Source of the DNA: Martinezella tropici
GTDB taxonomy: Bacteria > Pseudomonadota > Alphaproteobacteria > Rhizobiales > Rhizobiaceae
Direction: 5' to 3'
Assembly: GCF_003287875.1 (NCBI RefSeq)
Contig: NZ_QMKK01000054.1
Coordinates: forward strand, 806,001 to 870,000
Length of the DNA: 64,000 nt
Shown here: in pieces, positions 34,374 to 43,413 of the stretch
How positions within the stretch are numbered: the first letter of the stretch is position 1
Layout of the letters: each line of letters starts with the position of its first letter
Notes under the pieces: generated by a model
Databases searched by the model: none
Told to the model about the DNA's origin: nothing
Seen by the model: the letters and a program-made list of their open reading frames with translations, nothing else
Position numbers and translations under genes: made by a program

Positions 34374-35360
34374 ATGACCAATGAAATCATACTGTCACGC
34401 CGTGCCGTCATAGCCTCCGGCATTGCCCTTGGCGTCAGCGCGCTGGCGCCGGCCGCACGCGCTGCCGCACCCCTCAAGGTGGCGGGCATCCATGCCTCGC
34501 CGGTCGAAAACGCCTGGAACTCCTGTCTTCACAAGGCGCTCCAGGACGCGGCCAAGGAAGGCGTTATCGAATACGTCTTTTCCGAGGGCGTTTCCGGCAC
34601 GGACTATCCGCGCGCCATGCGCGAATATGCCGAACAGGGCAACAAGCTGATCATCGGCGAAGCCTATGCCGTGGAGAAGGAAGCGCGTCAGGTCGCCGCC
34701 GATTATCCGGATACCGCCTTCGTTCTCGGCTCCAGCGGCGAAGCAGCCGGCAGCAATTTCGGTGTCTTCGGCACCTGGAACTATGACGGCGCCTATCTCG
34801 CCGGCATGCTGGCGGGTAAGATGACCAAGTCGAACGTCGTCGGCTCCGTTGGAGCAATCCCGATCCCAGAGGTCAATATGCTGATCAATGCCTTTGCCGC
34901 GGGCGTCAAAGCGGTCAATCCGGATTGCAAGCATCTCGTCTCCTTCATCGGAACCTTCTTCGATCCTCCAAAGGCACGCGAAGCCGGTCTCGCGCAGATC
35001 GATGCCGGCGCCGACATTCTCTTCGGTGAGCGGATCGGCACGGCCGATGCCGCCAAGGAGCGCCACATCAAGTCGGTGGGATCGCTGATCGATTATACAC
35101 CGCGCTATCCCGAAACCGTCTTTGCCAATGCCATGTGGTACTTCCGCCCCATTCTCAATGCGGCGATCGCCGATGTCGCCGCCGGCAAGCCGGTTGGCCG
35201 CAACTACACGGCCTACGGCCTGATGAAGGAAGGCGGCAGCGACATCGTCTATGTGAAAGGCGTCGCACCGGCAGAGGCCGAAGCTGCAATGGAGAAGGTT
35301 CGTGCCGACATCAAGGCCGGCACCTTCGAAGTGCCGAAGGTAGCGGATCAACCGAAGTAA
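34374..35360 (+). CDS. BMP-family ABC transporter substrate-binding protein
   Basis: Periplasmic binding protein of 328 residues in the BMP/Med (PnrA-like) family, whose members bind nucleosides and purines. A signal with twin arginines (SRRAVIASGIALGVSAL, cleavage near ARAAA) suggests Tat or Sec export. Family features: VAGIHASPVENAWN, a GTDYPRAMREYAEQG segment near residue 75, WNYDGAYLAGMLAG near 135 and FANAMWYFRPILNAA near 247. AGGGGA precedes the ATG. It is the first gene of a six-gene operon with an amidase, an ATPase, two permeases and a CodA-type deaminase, so a nucleobase or related heterocycle is the likely ligand. Confidence 0.88.
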   Translation: MTNEIILSRRAVIASGIALGVSALAPAARAAAPLKVAGIHASPVENAWNSCLHKALQDAAKEGVIEYVFSEGVSGTDYPRAMREYAEQGNKLIIGEAYAVEKEARQVAADYPDTAFVLGSSGEAAGSNFGVFGTWNYDGAYLAGMLAGKMTKSNVVGSVGAIPIPEVNMLINAFAAGVKAVNPDCKHLVSFIGTFFDPPKAREAGLAQIDAGADILFGERIGTADAAKERHIKSVGSLIDYTPRYPETVFANAMWYFRPILNAAIADVAAGKPVGRNYTAYGLMKEGGSDIVYVKGVAPAEAEAAMEKVRADIKAGTFEVPKVADQPK

Positions 35361-35374
35361 TCCTTCGGTCGATC

Positions 35375-36799
35375 ATGACCAGCCCATCATTCGCCGATGC
35401 CACGGAGCTTACTGGCGCGATCAAGTCCGGCAAGCTTACCTGTGTGGATGCCATGCAGGCAGCGCTTGCCGCCTGCGCCAAGCAGGATGAGCTTGGCGCC
35501 ATTACCTATCTAAATCCAGAGGCGGGACTTGCCGCAGCGCAAGTCTTGGATCAGGAGGCATCGGAATATCCAGAGCGCTTTGCGCTGCGGCCATTCGCAG
35601 GCGTGCCGACGGTTGCCAAGGATCTCGGCGGCCCCTTCCCGGGGCTACCGGTGACCGCTGGCTCGCGCCTGTTCGCCCGCACGGGTGAAGGAGCAGATAG
35701 CGATTTGGCTGGCCGCTTTCGCGACGGTGGCCTTTGCGCCTTCGGCTTGAGCACCAGCCCGGAATTCGGCTTCTCACTCGCATCCGAACCGGCAATCGGC
35801 CCGATCTGCCGAAATCCCCTGGACCAAGACAGAACCGCCGGCGGCTCTTCGGGCGGTGCGGCGGCCGCAGTCGCCGCCGGTATCGTTGCGATCGCGCATG
35901 CGACGGATGCGGGCGGCTCGATCCGCGTGCCGGCCGCTTGCTGCGGCCTTGTCGGACTGAAGCTGACACGCGGCGCCGTGCCCGCCGGCCCCTCCTTCGG
36001 CAATCATCTCGGCGGCATCGCGAGCGAATTGGCCGTCACCCGCTCGGTACGCGATACCGCACGGATATTCGATGTCGTGCGAGGTCGAACGCGAGGACCG
36101 TTCGCGGATATCGCTCAACTCCCGGCCAAGACCGGTAAGCTTCGCGTCGGACTCCTTGCAGACACCGGCCAGCGTTACGCAATCGAACCAGATCGGGCCC
36201 AAGCGGTGGAAGCAGCGGCCAGTTTCCTCGAAAGCCAGGGAAACGAACTGGTATCCATCCGTTGGGGTGAGGTGGAAAGTGCCGTTCAAGCCAGCGCCCG
36301 TGCCTTTGGCGATATCATTTCCGTCAATATCGCCAGCCTGATTGACGATCTCGAACTGGACACGCGCCTTGCAGAGACGATGACGCAAGCCTTCATCATG
36401 CGCGGACACGCCATGCCGGCAACCGCCCTTTGGAACTCCCTCAATGGCGCCGTCAGGGCAAGCCGTATTCTGTGGGATGTCTTCGACAGGGTCGATGTCG
36501 TCGTCATGCCGATGCTCGCCTCTGCACCACCGCCCATCGGGTCCTTTCCGACGGATCATTCGGACACGGAATTGCACCTCGAACGCATGACGTCCTTTGC
36601 CCCTCTTGCCGCGCTCGCCAATATTTCCGGTTTTCCGGCCATCACACTTCCCTTCGGCGAAGATGGAGAGGGATTGCCGCTGCCGGTCCAGCTGATGGCA
36701 CCCATGGGTGAGGATAAGCTGTTGCTGCAGCTTGCATCCGTGCTCGAGGCCGAGCAACGTTGGCAGCATCGCTTCCCGATTGCAGGCTTTCCGGCATGA
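35375..36799 (+). CDS. Amidase signature family hydrolase
   Basis: Predicted amidase of 474 residues. The Ser-cisSer-Lys triad is visible: Lys in TVAKDLGG near residue 87, the first Ser in the glycine-rich TAGGSSGGAAAAVAAG near 150-165 and the nucleophile Ser in DAGGSIRVPA near 178. There is no signal peptide. ATG 35375 gives a normal N-terminus, though its ribosome-binding site is weak; the frame is open back into the binding-protein gene. Its position between a nucleobase-type binding protein and its ATPase suggests it hydrolyses an amide or ureide made from, or imported with, the transported compound. Its stop overlaps the ATPase start (ATGA). Confidence 0.87.
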   Translation: MTSPSFADATELTGAIKSGKLTCVDAMQAALAACAKQDELGAITYLNPEAGLAAAQVLDQEASEYPERFALRPFAGVPTVAKDLGGPFPGLPVTAGSRLFARTGEGADSDLAGRFRDGGLCAFGLSTSPEFGFSLASEPAIGPICRNPLDQDRTAGGSSGGAAAAVAAGIVAIAHATDAGGSIRVPAACCGLVGLKLTRGAVPAGPSFGNHLGGIASELAVTRSVRDTARIFDVVRGRTRGPFADIAQLPAKTGKLRVGLLADTGQRYAIEPDRAQAVEAAASFLESQGNELVSIRWGEVESAVQASARAFGDIISVNIASLIDDLELDTRLAETMTQAFIMRGHAMPATALWNSLNGAVRASRILWDVFDRVDVVVMPMLASAPPPIGSFPTDHSDTELHLERMTSFAPLAALANISGFPAITLPFGEDGEGLPLPVQLMAPMGEDKLLLQLASVLEAEQRWQHRFPIAGFPA

Positions 36800-38322
36800 C
36801 CATTCCTGTCCTTTCCATTGAAGGTGTCAGCAAACGCTTCGGCAGCACGATTGCCAATGACGATATCTCGCTGTCCTTGGCAAAGGGCGAAATCGTTGCC
36901 CTGCTCGGAGAAAACGGCGCTGGCAAGACGACGCTGATGAGTATCCTCTTCGGGCACTATGTGCCCGATAGCGGCCGCATCCTGATCGGCAATATGGAAC
37001 TGCCGCAGGGCAAGCCGCGCGCAGCGATCCGGGCCGGCGTCGGCATGGTGCATCAGCATTTCTCGTTGGCGCCGAACCTGACGGTACTCGAGAATATTAT
37101 GACGGGTACCGAAGGGCTTTGGTCACTCAAGTCTCAAACGGGTGCGGCCCGCAACAAGCTCCTGGCGATCTCCGAGCGTTTCGGCCTGAAGGTCGACCCC
37201 GATGCGCGCCTTGGTGATCTCTCCGTCGGTGAGCAGCAGCGGGTGGAGATCCTCAAGGCACTCTACAATGATGCGCGCATCCTGATCCTCGACGAGCCGA
37301 CCGCCGTTCTGACCCAGATCGAGGCGGAAAAGCTCTTTTCGACGTTGAAGCAGATGGCAGCACAAGGCCTGTCTTTGATCTTCATCTCGCACAAGCTCGA
37401 TGAAGTCATGGCCACGGCCGATCGTATTGTCGTCCTGCGCGGCGGCAAGGTCGCGGCCGAAAGACAGGCATCTCAGACCAGCAAGGCCGAGCTTGCCGAG
37501 TTGATGGTCGGACATCGTGTCACGCGCCCAACTCGCGAAACGTCGAAGCCGGGCGACATCGTGCTCGAAGCTCGCGATATCACCGTCAAGAACGGTGGCG
37601 TCGAACGGCTGAAAAAGATCAGCTTCCATGTCCGGGCAGGCGAGGTTCTGGGGATCATCGGCGTATCGGGCAACGGCCAGGCGACCTTGGGGCAAATCCT
37701 GTCCGGCATGTCGAACCGCTCATCCGGCGAACTTCTTCTGTTCGGCAAGCCCGTCGGCGATCTCGACGTTGCCGCGGTCATCGATGCCGGCATCGGACGC
37801 ATCCCGGAAGACCGAAACCGTGATGGTGCGATCGGCGAAATGGCGATCTGGGAAAATGCCGTGCTCGAGCGCCTGTCTTCCTATTCGAAGCATGGCCTCG
37901 TCGATAAAAAGGCCGGCATGGCCTTTGCGCAGGAGATCATCGAGGCATTCGACGTGCGCGGCGGCGGTGCTGCGACACGCACCCGGCTATTATCGGGCGG
38001 CAACATGCAGAAGCTGATCCTCGGCCGCAATCTCCATGAGCGACCACGCATCCTGATCGCCGCGCAGCCAGCGCGCGGATTGGACGAAGGCGCCGTCGCC
38101 GCCGTTCACGGGCGTATTCTGGAAGCGCGCCGGCAAGGCACCGCCGTCCTGTTGATTTCGGAGGATCTGGATGAAGTGATTGCCCTGGCCGATCGCATCC
38201 AGGCCATCGTCGGCGGCCGGCTTTCGGCCCCGATCGATGCCGGCGAGGCCGATGCGCGCCTGCTGGGACTGATGATGGCCGGAGAATGGAAAGACAAGAG
38301 CGGGACAGAACATGCGATTTGA
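36796..38322 (+). CDS. BMP-type ABC transporter ATP-binding protein (two ABC domains)
   Basis: ATPase of 508 residues with two ABC modules. First module: Walker A GENGAGKTT at 38-46, signature LSVGEQQR, Walker B LILDEPTAVL. Second module: degenerate Walker A GVSGNGQATLG without Lys, signature LSGGNMQK, and Walker B LIAAQPARGLD in place of the usual DEP, both normal for nucleoside/BMP-type ATPases (YufO, NupA). ATG 36796 overlaps the amidase stop. An upstream in-frame ATG at 36760 is inside the amidase gene and less likely. Confidence 0.9.
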   Translation: MTIPVLSIEGVSKRFGSTIANDDISLSLAKGEIVALLGENGAGKTTLMSILFGHYVPDSGRILIGNMELPQGKPRAAIRAGVGMVHQHFSLAPNLTVLENIMTGTEGLWSLKSQTGAARNKLLAISERFGLKVDPDARLGDLSVGEQQRVEILKALYNDARILILDEPTAVLTQIEAEKLFSTLKQMAAQGLSLIFISHKLDEVMATADRIVVLRGGKVAAERQASQTSKAELAELMVGHRVTRPTRETSKPGDIVLEARDITVKNGGVERLKKISFHVRAGEVLGIIGVSGNGQATLGQILSGMSNRSSGELLLFGKPVGDLDVAAVIDAGIGRIPEDRNRDGAIGEMAIWENAVLERLSSYSKHGLVDKKAGMAFAQEIIEAFDVRGGGAATRTRLLSGGNMQKLILGRNLHERPRILIAAQPARGLDEGAVAAVHGRILEARRQGTAVLLISEDLDEVIALADRIQAIVGGRLSAPIDAGEADARLLGLMMAGEWKDKSGTEHAI

Positions 38323-39361
38323 ACGGCGCGAACACCGCCCACTCTACATGATGGCCCTGGCTCCCCTGCTTGCAATCATCGCAGCACTCGCGCTCGCCGG
38401 CATCCTGATCGCGATTGCCGGCGCACCTGTCCTGGAAGCCTATCGCCGGATTCTGCTTGGAGCCTTCGGCTCCAGGCTTTCGGCAACGGAGACGCTGACT
38501 CGCGCGACGCCATTGATCCTGACGGGATTGGCCGCCGCAGTCGCCTTTCGCGCCCGCCTGTGGAATATCGGCGCCGAGGGGCAATTCTATTTCGGTGCCA
38601 TTGCCGTTGCGGGCTTCGGGTCGAAAATGCTCGCCGGCCTGCCCGGCCCGATCCTCATTCCGCTATTGATGGTGATCGGCGCTATTGCCGGCATGGTCCT
38701 GATCCTCGTGCCGCTGTGGCTGCGGCTGCGCTTTTCCGTCGACGAAGTCGTCACCAGCCTCATCCTGAATTTCATCGCCGTTCTCTTCGTCTCCATGCTG
38801 ATCGACGGCGTGCTGAAGGACCCCACGGCATTCGGCTGGCCGCAATCCCAGGCACTTGGGGATCACGCCATGCTGCCCAAGCTGATTGCGCGATCGCGCC
38901 TTCATATCGGTTTTGCAATTGCGATCGTCATTGCGGCGCTCGTCTATTTCGTTCAGTCGCGCACCGTTTTCGGCATGCAGTCGCGGGCGGCAGGTCTCAA
39001 CCCGTCAGGCGCTGTCTTTGCCGGCGTTCGCCTTGGCTCGACGCTCGTCAAGGTCGCCTGTCTTTCGGGTGGGCTTGCCGGCCTTGCCGGCGCGATCGAA
39101 GTGATGGGTGTCAAAGGTTACGTCACGACCGATCTGTCCCCCGGGTTCGGCTATGCCGGCATCGTCGTCGCCATGCTTGCAAACCTCAACCCGCTCGGCG
39201 TCGTCCTTGCGGCGATCTTCACCGCCACGATGTTCGTCGGCGCCGATGGCATGAGCCGCAGCCTCGGCATTCCCACGTATATTGCCGACGTCACGGTCGC
39301 CCTGTCGCTACTGACCATGCTGATCGCCTTGTTCTTCACGCAATACAGGATCCGCCGATGA
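38312..39361 (+). CDS. BMP-type ABC transporter permease (first)
   Basis: Inner-membrane permease of 349 residues with about eight to ten helices (BPD_transp_2 family, YufP/NupB-like). The conserved segments ATPLILTGLAAAVAFRARLWNIGAEGQ near residue 65 (family hallmark is FRARLWNIGAEGQ) and GFGYAGIVVAMLANLNPLGV near 277 are present. It overlaps the ATPase gene by 11 bp and the second permease gene by 4 bp (ATGA). It would pair with that permease to form the channel. Confidence 0.88.
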   Translation: MRFERREHRPLYMMALAPLLAIIAALALAGILIAIAGAPVLEAYRRILLGAFGSRLSATETLTRATPLILTGLAAAVAFRARLWNIGAEGQFYFGAIAVAGFGSKMLAGLPGPILIPLLMVIGAIAGMVLILVPLWLRLRFSVDEVVTSLILNFIAVLFVSMLIDGVLKDPTAFGWPQSQALGDHAMLPKLIARSRLHIGFAIAIVIAALVYFVQSRTVFGMQSRAAGLNPSGAVFAGVRLGSTLVKVACLSGGLAGLAGAIEVMGVKGYVTTDLSPGFGYAGIVVAMLANLNPLGVVLAAIFTATMFVGADGMSRSLGIPTYIADVTVALSLLTMLIALFFTQYRIRR

Positions 39362-40299
39362 ACACGCTGGTCGACATCATTGCATCGGCCGGGCTTTGGG
39401 CCGCCGTGCTGCGGATTGCGACACCCTTGATCTTCGGCACGCTCGGCGCGCTTCTTTGTGAACGCGCCGGCGTTCTCAATCTCGGCATCGAGGGCATCAT
39501 GACCTTTGGCGCGATGATCGGCTGGCTCTCCGTCTATCATGGCGCGGATTTATGGACCGGTCTTCTGATTGCGGCAATCGCTGGCGGTATTTTCGGGCTT
39601 CTGCATTCGGCCCTGACAGTGACGCTTGGCCTGTCGCAGCATGTCTCCGGCCTCGGCGTGACGCTTTTTGCATCCAGCTTCAGTTACTACGTCTTCCGGC
39701 TGATCGTTCCGGTTGCCGGAACACCGCCGACCATCACGCCGTTCCAGCCGATCGCGATCCCCGGGCTTTCCACCCTGCCCTTCATCGGCCCGGCTCTCTT
39801 CACGCAGACCGCCCCGACCTATCTCGCGATCCTGGCGGCACTGGTCATGGCCTATCTCATCTTCCGCACGCCGGTCGGACTTGCGATCCGCATGACGGGT
39901 GAAAATCCGCATGCGGCCGAGGCGCAGGGCCTTAACCCGACGAGGATCCGCTATGGCGCCATCATCGCCGGCAGTGCTCTGATGGGCATGGGCGGCGCCT
40001 TCCTGACGCTTTCCGCCTTCAACAGTTTCTTTCCGACGATGGTGCAGGGCCGCGGCTGGATATGCATCGCGCTCGTCGTCTTTTCGTCCTGGCGGCCGGG
40101 TCGAGCGCTGTTCGGCGCCCTGCTCTTTGCCTTCTTCGACGCTTTCCAATTGCGCCTGCAAACAGCGGTGCAGGGTGTGCCCTATCAGCTCTTTCTGATG
40201 ACGCCATACATTCTGTCCATTGTTGCCCTTGCCGTCATGAGCAGGCGCGCCCGCGTGCCGCAGGCGCTGATGCAACCCTATCGCCGTGGCGAAAGATAA
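39358..40299 (+). CDS. BMP-type ABC transporter permease (second)
   Basis: Second permease of 313 residues (YufQ/NupC-like). The hallmark ATPLIFGTLGALLCERAGVLNLGIEG at the N-terminus (core ERAGVLNLGIEG, residues 37-48) matches this family, followed by MTFGAMIG and later QGRGWICIALVVFSSWRPG. The ATG at 39358 overlaps the stop of the first permease gene; the same frame stays open upstream but is out of phase with that gene and rejected. The deaminase gene starts 15 bp downstream. Confidence 0.88.
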   Translation: MNTLVDIIASAGLWAAVLRIATPLIFGTLGALLCERAGVLNLGIEGIMTFGAMIGWLSVYHGADLWTGLLIAAIAGGIFGLLHSALTVTLGLSQHVSGLGVTLFASSFSYYVFRLIVPVAGTPPTITPFQPIAIPGLSTLPFIGPALFTQTAPTYLAILAALVMAYLIFRTPVGLAIRMTGENPHAAEAQGLNPTRIRYGAIIAGSALMGMGGAFLTLSAFNSFFPTMVQGRGWICIALVVFSSWRPGRALFGALLFAFFDAFQLRLQTAVQGVPYQLFLMTPYILSIVALAVMSRRARVPQALMQPYRRGER

Positions 40300-40314
40300 T
40301 CCGAGGAGCCGTTC

Positions 40315-41607
40315 ATGTTCGATCTGATCATTCGCAATGCCAATCTGCCCGATGGTCGCAAGCGCATCGACATCGCGGTCAAGGATGGCAAGATCGCAGC
40401 AATCGAAGCCTCGATCGCCGCGGAGGCGAAGGAAGAGATCGATGCGACCGACCGGCTGGTGAGCCCGCCCTTCGTCGACCCGCATTTCCATATGGACGCG
40501 ACGCTTTCGCTTGGCCTGCCACGCATGAATATATCAGGCACGCTTCTGGAGGGCATCGCACTTTGGGGGGAATTGCGCCCGATCGTGACGAAGGAGGAGC
40601 TTGTCGAGCGCGCGCTACGCTATTGCGATCTCGCCGTCACACAAGGACTGCTGTTCATCCGTAGCCATGTCGACACTTCCGATCCTAAGCTGGTGACGGC
40701 CGAGGCGCTTCTGGAGGTGAAGGACAGGGTCAAGCCCTATATCGACTTGCAGCTTGTCGCCTTCCCGCAGGATGGCTATTATCGCGCCAAAGACGGCGTG
40801 GCTTCCCTCTCACGCGCACTCGACATGGGCGTCGATATCGTCGGCGGCATTCCGCATTTCGAGCGCACGATGGATGAGGGCAGAGCCTCCGTCGAGGCGC
40901 TCTGCAGGATCGCCGCCGATCGCGGCCTTCCCGTCGACATGCATTGCGACGAAACCGACGATCCGATGTCGCGCCACATCGAAACGTTGGCGGCAGAAAC
41001 CATTCGTTTCGGGCTGCAGGGCCGCGTTGCCGGCTCGCACCTGACCTCGATGCATTCGATGGACAATTACTACGTCTCCAAGCTCATCCCCCTCATGGCG
41101 GAAGCAAGGATCAACGTCATTCCCAACCCGCTGATCAACATCATGCTGCAGGGCCGGCACGACACTTATCCCAAGCGACGCGGCATGACGCGCGTGCGCG
41201 AACTGATGGATGCCGGGCTCAACGTCTCCTTCGGCCATGATTGCGTGATGGACCCCTGGTATTCGATGGGCTCGGGCGACATGCTTGAGGTCGGCCATAT
41301 GGCCATCCATGTCGCACAGATGGCCGGCATCGAAGACAAGAAGAAGATCTTCGATGCGCTCACCGTCAACTCCGCCAAGGCGCTCGGCCTTGAAGGCTAT
41401 GGCCTGGAAAAGGGCTGCAATGCCGATTTCGTCGTGTTGCAGGCCATCGACACGCTGGAGGCGCTGCGCCTGAAGCCCAATCGCCTCGCCGTCATCAAGC
41501 GCGGCAAGGTCATCGCCCGCTCCGCGCCGCGCATCGGTGAACTCTTCCTCGATGGCCGGCCTTCACGGATAGATGGCGGGCTCGATTACGTTCCTGTGCG
41601 GAAATAG
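40315..41607 (+). CDS. codA: Cytosine-deaminase (CodA)-type amidohydrolase
   Basis: Metal-dependent deaminase of 430 residues, closely similar in motif order and length to E. coli CodA (427). Metal ligands and catalytic residues are present: DPHFHMD near residue 60, the Gln of VAFPQDG, HCDETDD near 215 (His and catalytic Glu), SHLTSMHS near 242, a NPLINIMLQGR segment with DTYPKRRGMTRV, and the metal Asp309 in FGHDCVMDPWY. The residue after that Asp is Cys310, where E. coli has Asp314, a position known to tune substrate choice. GAGGAGCC precedes the ATG. Being last in a BMP-type uptake operon it probably deaminates the imported base; cytosine, isocytosine, isoguanine or creatinine-like substrates are all possible. 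Confidence 0.85.
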   Translation: MFDLIIRNANLPDGRKRIDIAVKDGKIAAIEASIAAEAKEEIDATDRLVSPPFVDPHFHMDATLSLGLPRMNISGTLLEGIALWGELRPIVTKEELVERALRYCDLAVTQGLLFIRSHVDTSDPKLVTAEALLEVKDRVKPYIDLQLVAFPQDGYYRAKDGVASLSRALDMGVDIVGGIPHFERTMDEGRASVEALCRIAADRGLPVDMHCDETDDPMSRHIETLAAETIRFGLQGRVAGSHLTSMHSMDNYYVSKLIPLMAEARINVIPNPLINIMLQGRHDTYPKRRGMTRVRELMDAGLNVSFGHDCVMDPWYSMGSGDMLEVGHMAIHVAQMAGIEDKKKIFDALTVNSAKALGLEGYGLEKGCNADFVVLQAIDTLEALRLKPNRLAVIKRGKVIARSAPRIGELFLDGRPSRIDGGLDYVPVRK

Positions 41608-41788
41608 CGCTGGCTGTTGACAGTCGGAACCATTGCGAACCAACACGCGCCGCATCGGACGTGGTCGCAGCGGCCGATTATGCTCCCTGTACGATCATGG
41701 CGTCCTTATGCATGACTAAATGAATCGACGCTTTACAACTAACATGTCAGTGTGCTACGCAGTGATCCTACAAGATCGGGAGGATCGG

Positions 41789-42673
41789 ATGAAAGAAAGT
41801 TTCGGCCTGTCGGCCGCCCTGGCAACGCCCTTTGATGCGGATGGTGAGATCGCGATCCCGGGCGTGATTGAGCAGGCGAAGCATTGTCTGGCCAATGGCT
41901 GCAAAAGCGTCACGCTCTTCGGCACGACAGGCGAAGGGGCCTCCATCGGCATGCAGGAGCGCAAGCAGGTTCTGGCCGCCATGATCGCCGCCGGCATCGC
42001 ACCTGAGCAGATCGTCATGGGCGTGCTCGTCGATGCTGCCGAGGATGCGGCAGCTCAAGCTGGGCAGGCACTGGCGCAGGGCGTCCGCAATATTCTTCTT
42101 GCCCCGCCCTCCTACTTCAAGAACGTCAGCGACGATGGCCTCTTTAAATGGTTTTCGGCCGTTTTCACCATGCTCGGCACGCATGCCCGCGACGTGATCG
42201 TCTATAATATTCCCTCGGTGACGATGGTACCGCTCTCCATTTCCCTCGTGGGTCGCCTGCGCACGGCGTTTCCGGATGTCGTTGTCGGCGTCAAGGATTC
42301 CTCTGGCGACTGGCCCTATACCGAGGAACTGCTGAAGACGCATGGCGATCTCATCATTCTGATCGGCGATGAACGGCATCTGGCGCGCGGTGTGCGCCTC
42401 GGCGGACAGGGAGCCATTTCCGGCATGGCGAACCTCCTCCCCCGCGAGGTCCAGGCCATGGCGGAAAAGGGCATCGACGACGCCAATGTCGAGCGTTTCG
42501 TCGAAGAGCTGCTGAACTATCCAGTCATCCCCTCGATCAAGGCCATTCTCACCCGGTTGACCGAGGACGACAGCTGGCTTGCCGTGCGCCCGCCGCTCGT
42601 GGCATTGAACAGCCGAGATTCCGATACGCTCTTTACTGCCTTCGGTGCGCTGTTTCGCGCCGAGGCAGCCTAA
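41789..42673 (+). CDS. Dihydrodipicolinate synthase (DapA) family protein
   Basis: Schiff-base aldolase/dehydratase of 294 residues. Motifs: LSAALATPFDADG at the start, FGTTGEGAS near residue 43 (GTTGE pyruvate-binding motif), the Tyr in VIVYNIPSV near 133 and the Schiff-base Lys in VGVKDSSGDW near 161. ATG 41789 is preceded by GGGAGG at 5 bases; a longer frame from 41720 has no such site. Unlike true DapA it lies next to a GntR regulator and a sugar ABC operon, so a 2-keto acid catabolic role is more likely than lysine synthesis. It starts about 180 bp after codA. Confidence 0.87.
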   Translation: MKESFGLSAALATPFDADGEIAIPGVIEQAKHCLANGCKSVTLFGTTGEGASIGMQERKQVLAAMIAAGIAPEQIVMGVLVDAAEDAAAQAGQALAQGVRNILLAPPSYFKNVSDDGLFKWFSAVFTMLGTHARDVIVYNIPSVTMVPLSISLVGRLRTAFPDVVVGVKDSSGDWPYTEELLKTHGDLIILIGDERHLARGVRLGGQGAISGMANLLPREVQAMAEKGIDDANVERFVEELLNYPVIPSIKAILTRLTEDDSWLAVRPPLVALNSRDSDTLFTAFGALFRAEAA

Positions 42674-42694
42674 CCGAACAGTCCGGAGCTGCCG

Positions 42695-43354
42695 ATGGAC
42701 GGACCAGGCGAACAGACGACGTTGAGAGAGAAAGCCTATGAGAGCTTCACGCGCCATCTCTTGGCGCGCGACGTTCGGCCTGGGCAATTCATCTCGCAGC
42801 GGCGGCTGGTCGAGCTGACGGGACTGACGCTCGGTGCCATCCGCGAACTGATCCCGCGCCTGGAAGCCGAAGGATTGATCAAGACGGTGCCGCAGCGCGG
42901 ACTACAGATCGCTCATATCGATCTGGACCTAATCCGCGAGGCCTTCCAGCTCCGTCTTTTTCTGGAAAAGGAAGCCGTCGCGCTGTTCACCTATTCGGCG
43001 TCGGATGAGACGATTGCTAAGCTTTTGAAGGACCATCGCGATATCGCGGATGCGATCCGGGCCGGCGACAGCTCGCAGGAACTCGAGCTTCACGCGCAAT
43101 CGGTGGACTGGGGCATGCATGATGCCTTCATCGATGCGCTCGGCAATACGATCATCTCGAACGCCTATCGGGTCAATTCGATCAAGATGCGGCTGATCAG
43201 CCAGGACAGGTTTCGCATCAACGGCCATGTCGGACCGGTCATGGAAGAGCATCTGAAGGTGCTTGAGGCCATTCAGCGACGATCGGCCGAAGAGGCGGTT
43301 GCCGCTCTCGTATCGCACATCGGCGGAGCACGGGATCGCGCATTGAAGATGTAA
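42695..43354 (+). CDS. GntR-family (FCD) transcriptional regulator
   Basis: Regulator of 219 residues. The winged helix covers about 8-75 (ISQRRLVELTGLTLGAIRELI, ending VPQRGLQIA) and the FCD domain about 80-215 (IREAFQLRLFLEKEAVALF; MHDAFIDALGN; EEHLKVLEAI; VSHIGG supply Asp/His ligands). It starts 22 bp after the DapA-family gene and precedes the ABC genes by 60 bp, all on one strand, so it likely controls this whole set. Confidence 0.87.
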   Translation: MDGPGEQTTLREKAYESFTRHLLARDVRPGQFISQRRLVELTGLTLGAIRELIPRLEAEGLIKTVPQRGLQIAHIDLDLIREAFQLRLFLEKEAVALFTYSASDETIAKLLKDHRDIADAIRAGDSSQELELHAQSVDWGMHDAFIDALGNTIISNAYRVNSIKMRLISQDRFRINGHVGPVMEEHLKVLEAIQRRSAEEAVAALVSHIGGARDRALKM

Positions 43355-43413
43355 AAAACCTTGGATAACGGGCCGCGAATGAGGAGATTTTCGGCCAAAG
43401 GAGGAGGAACGCA

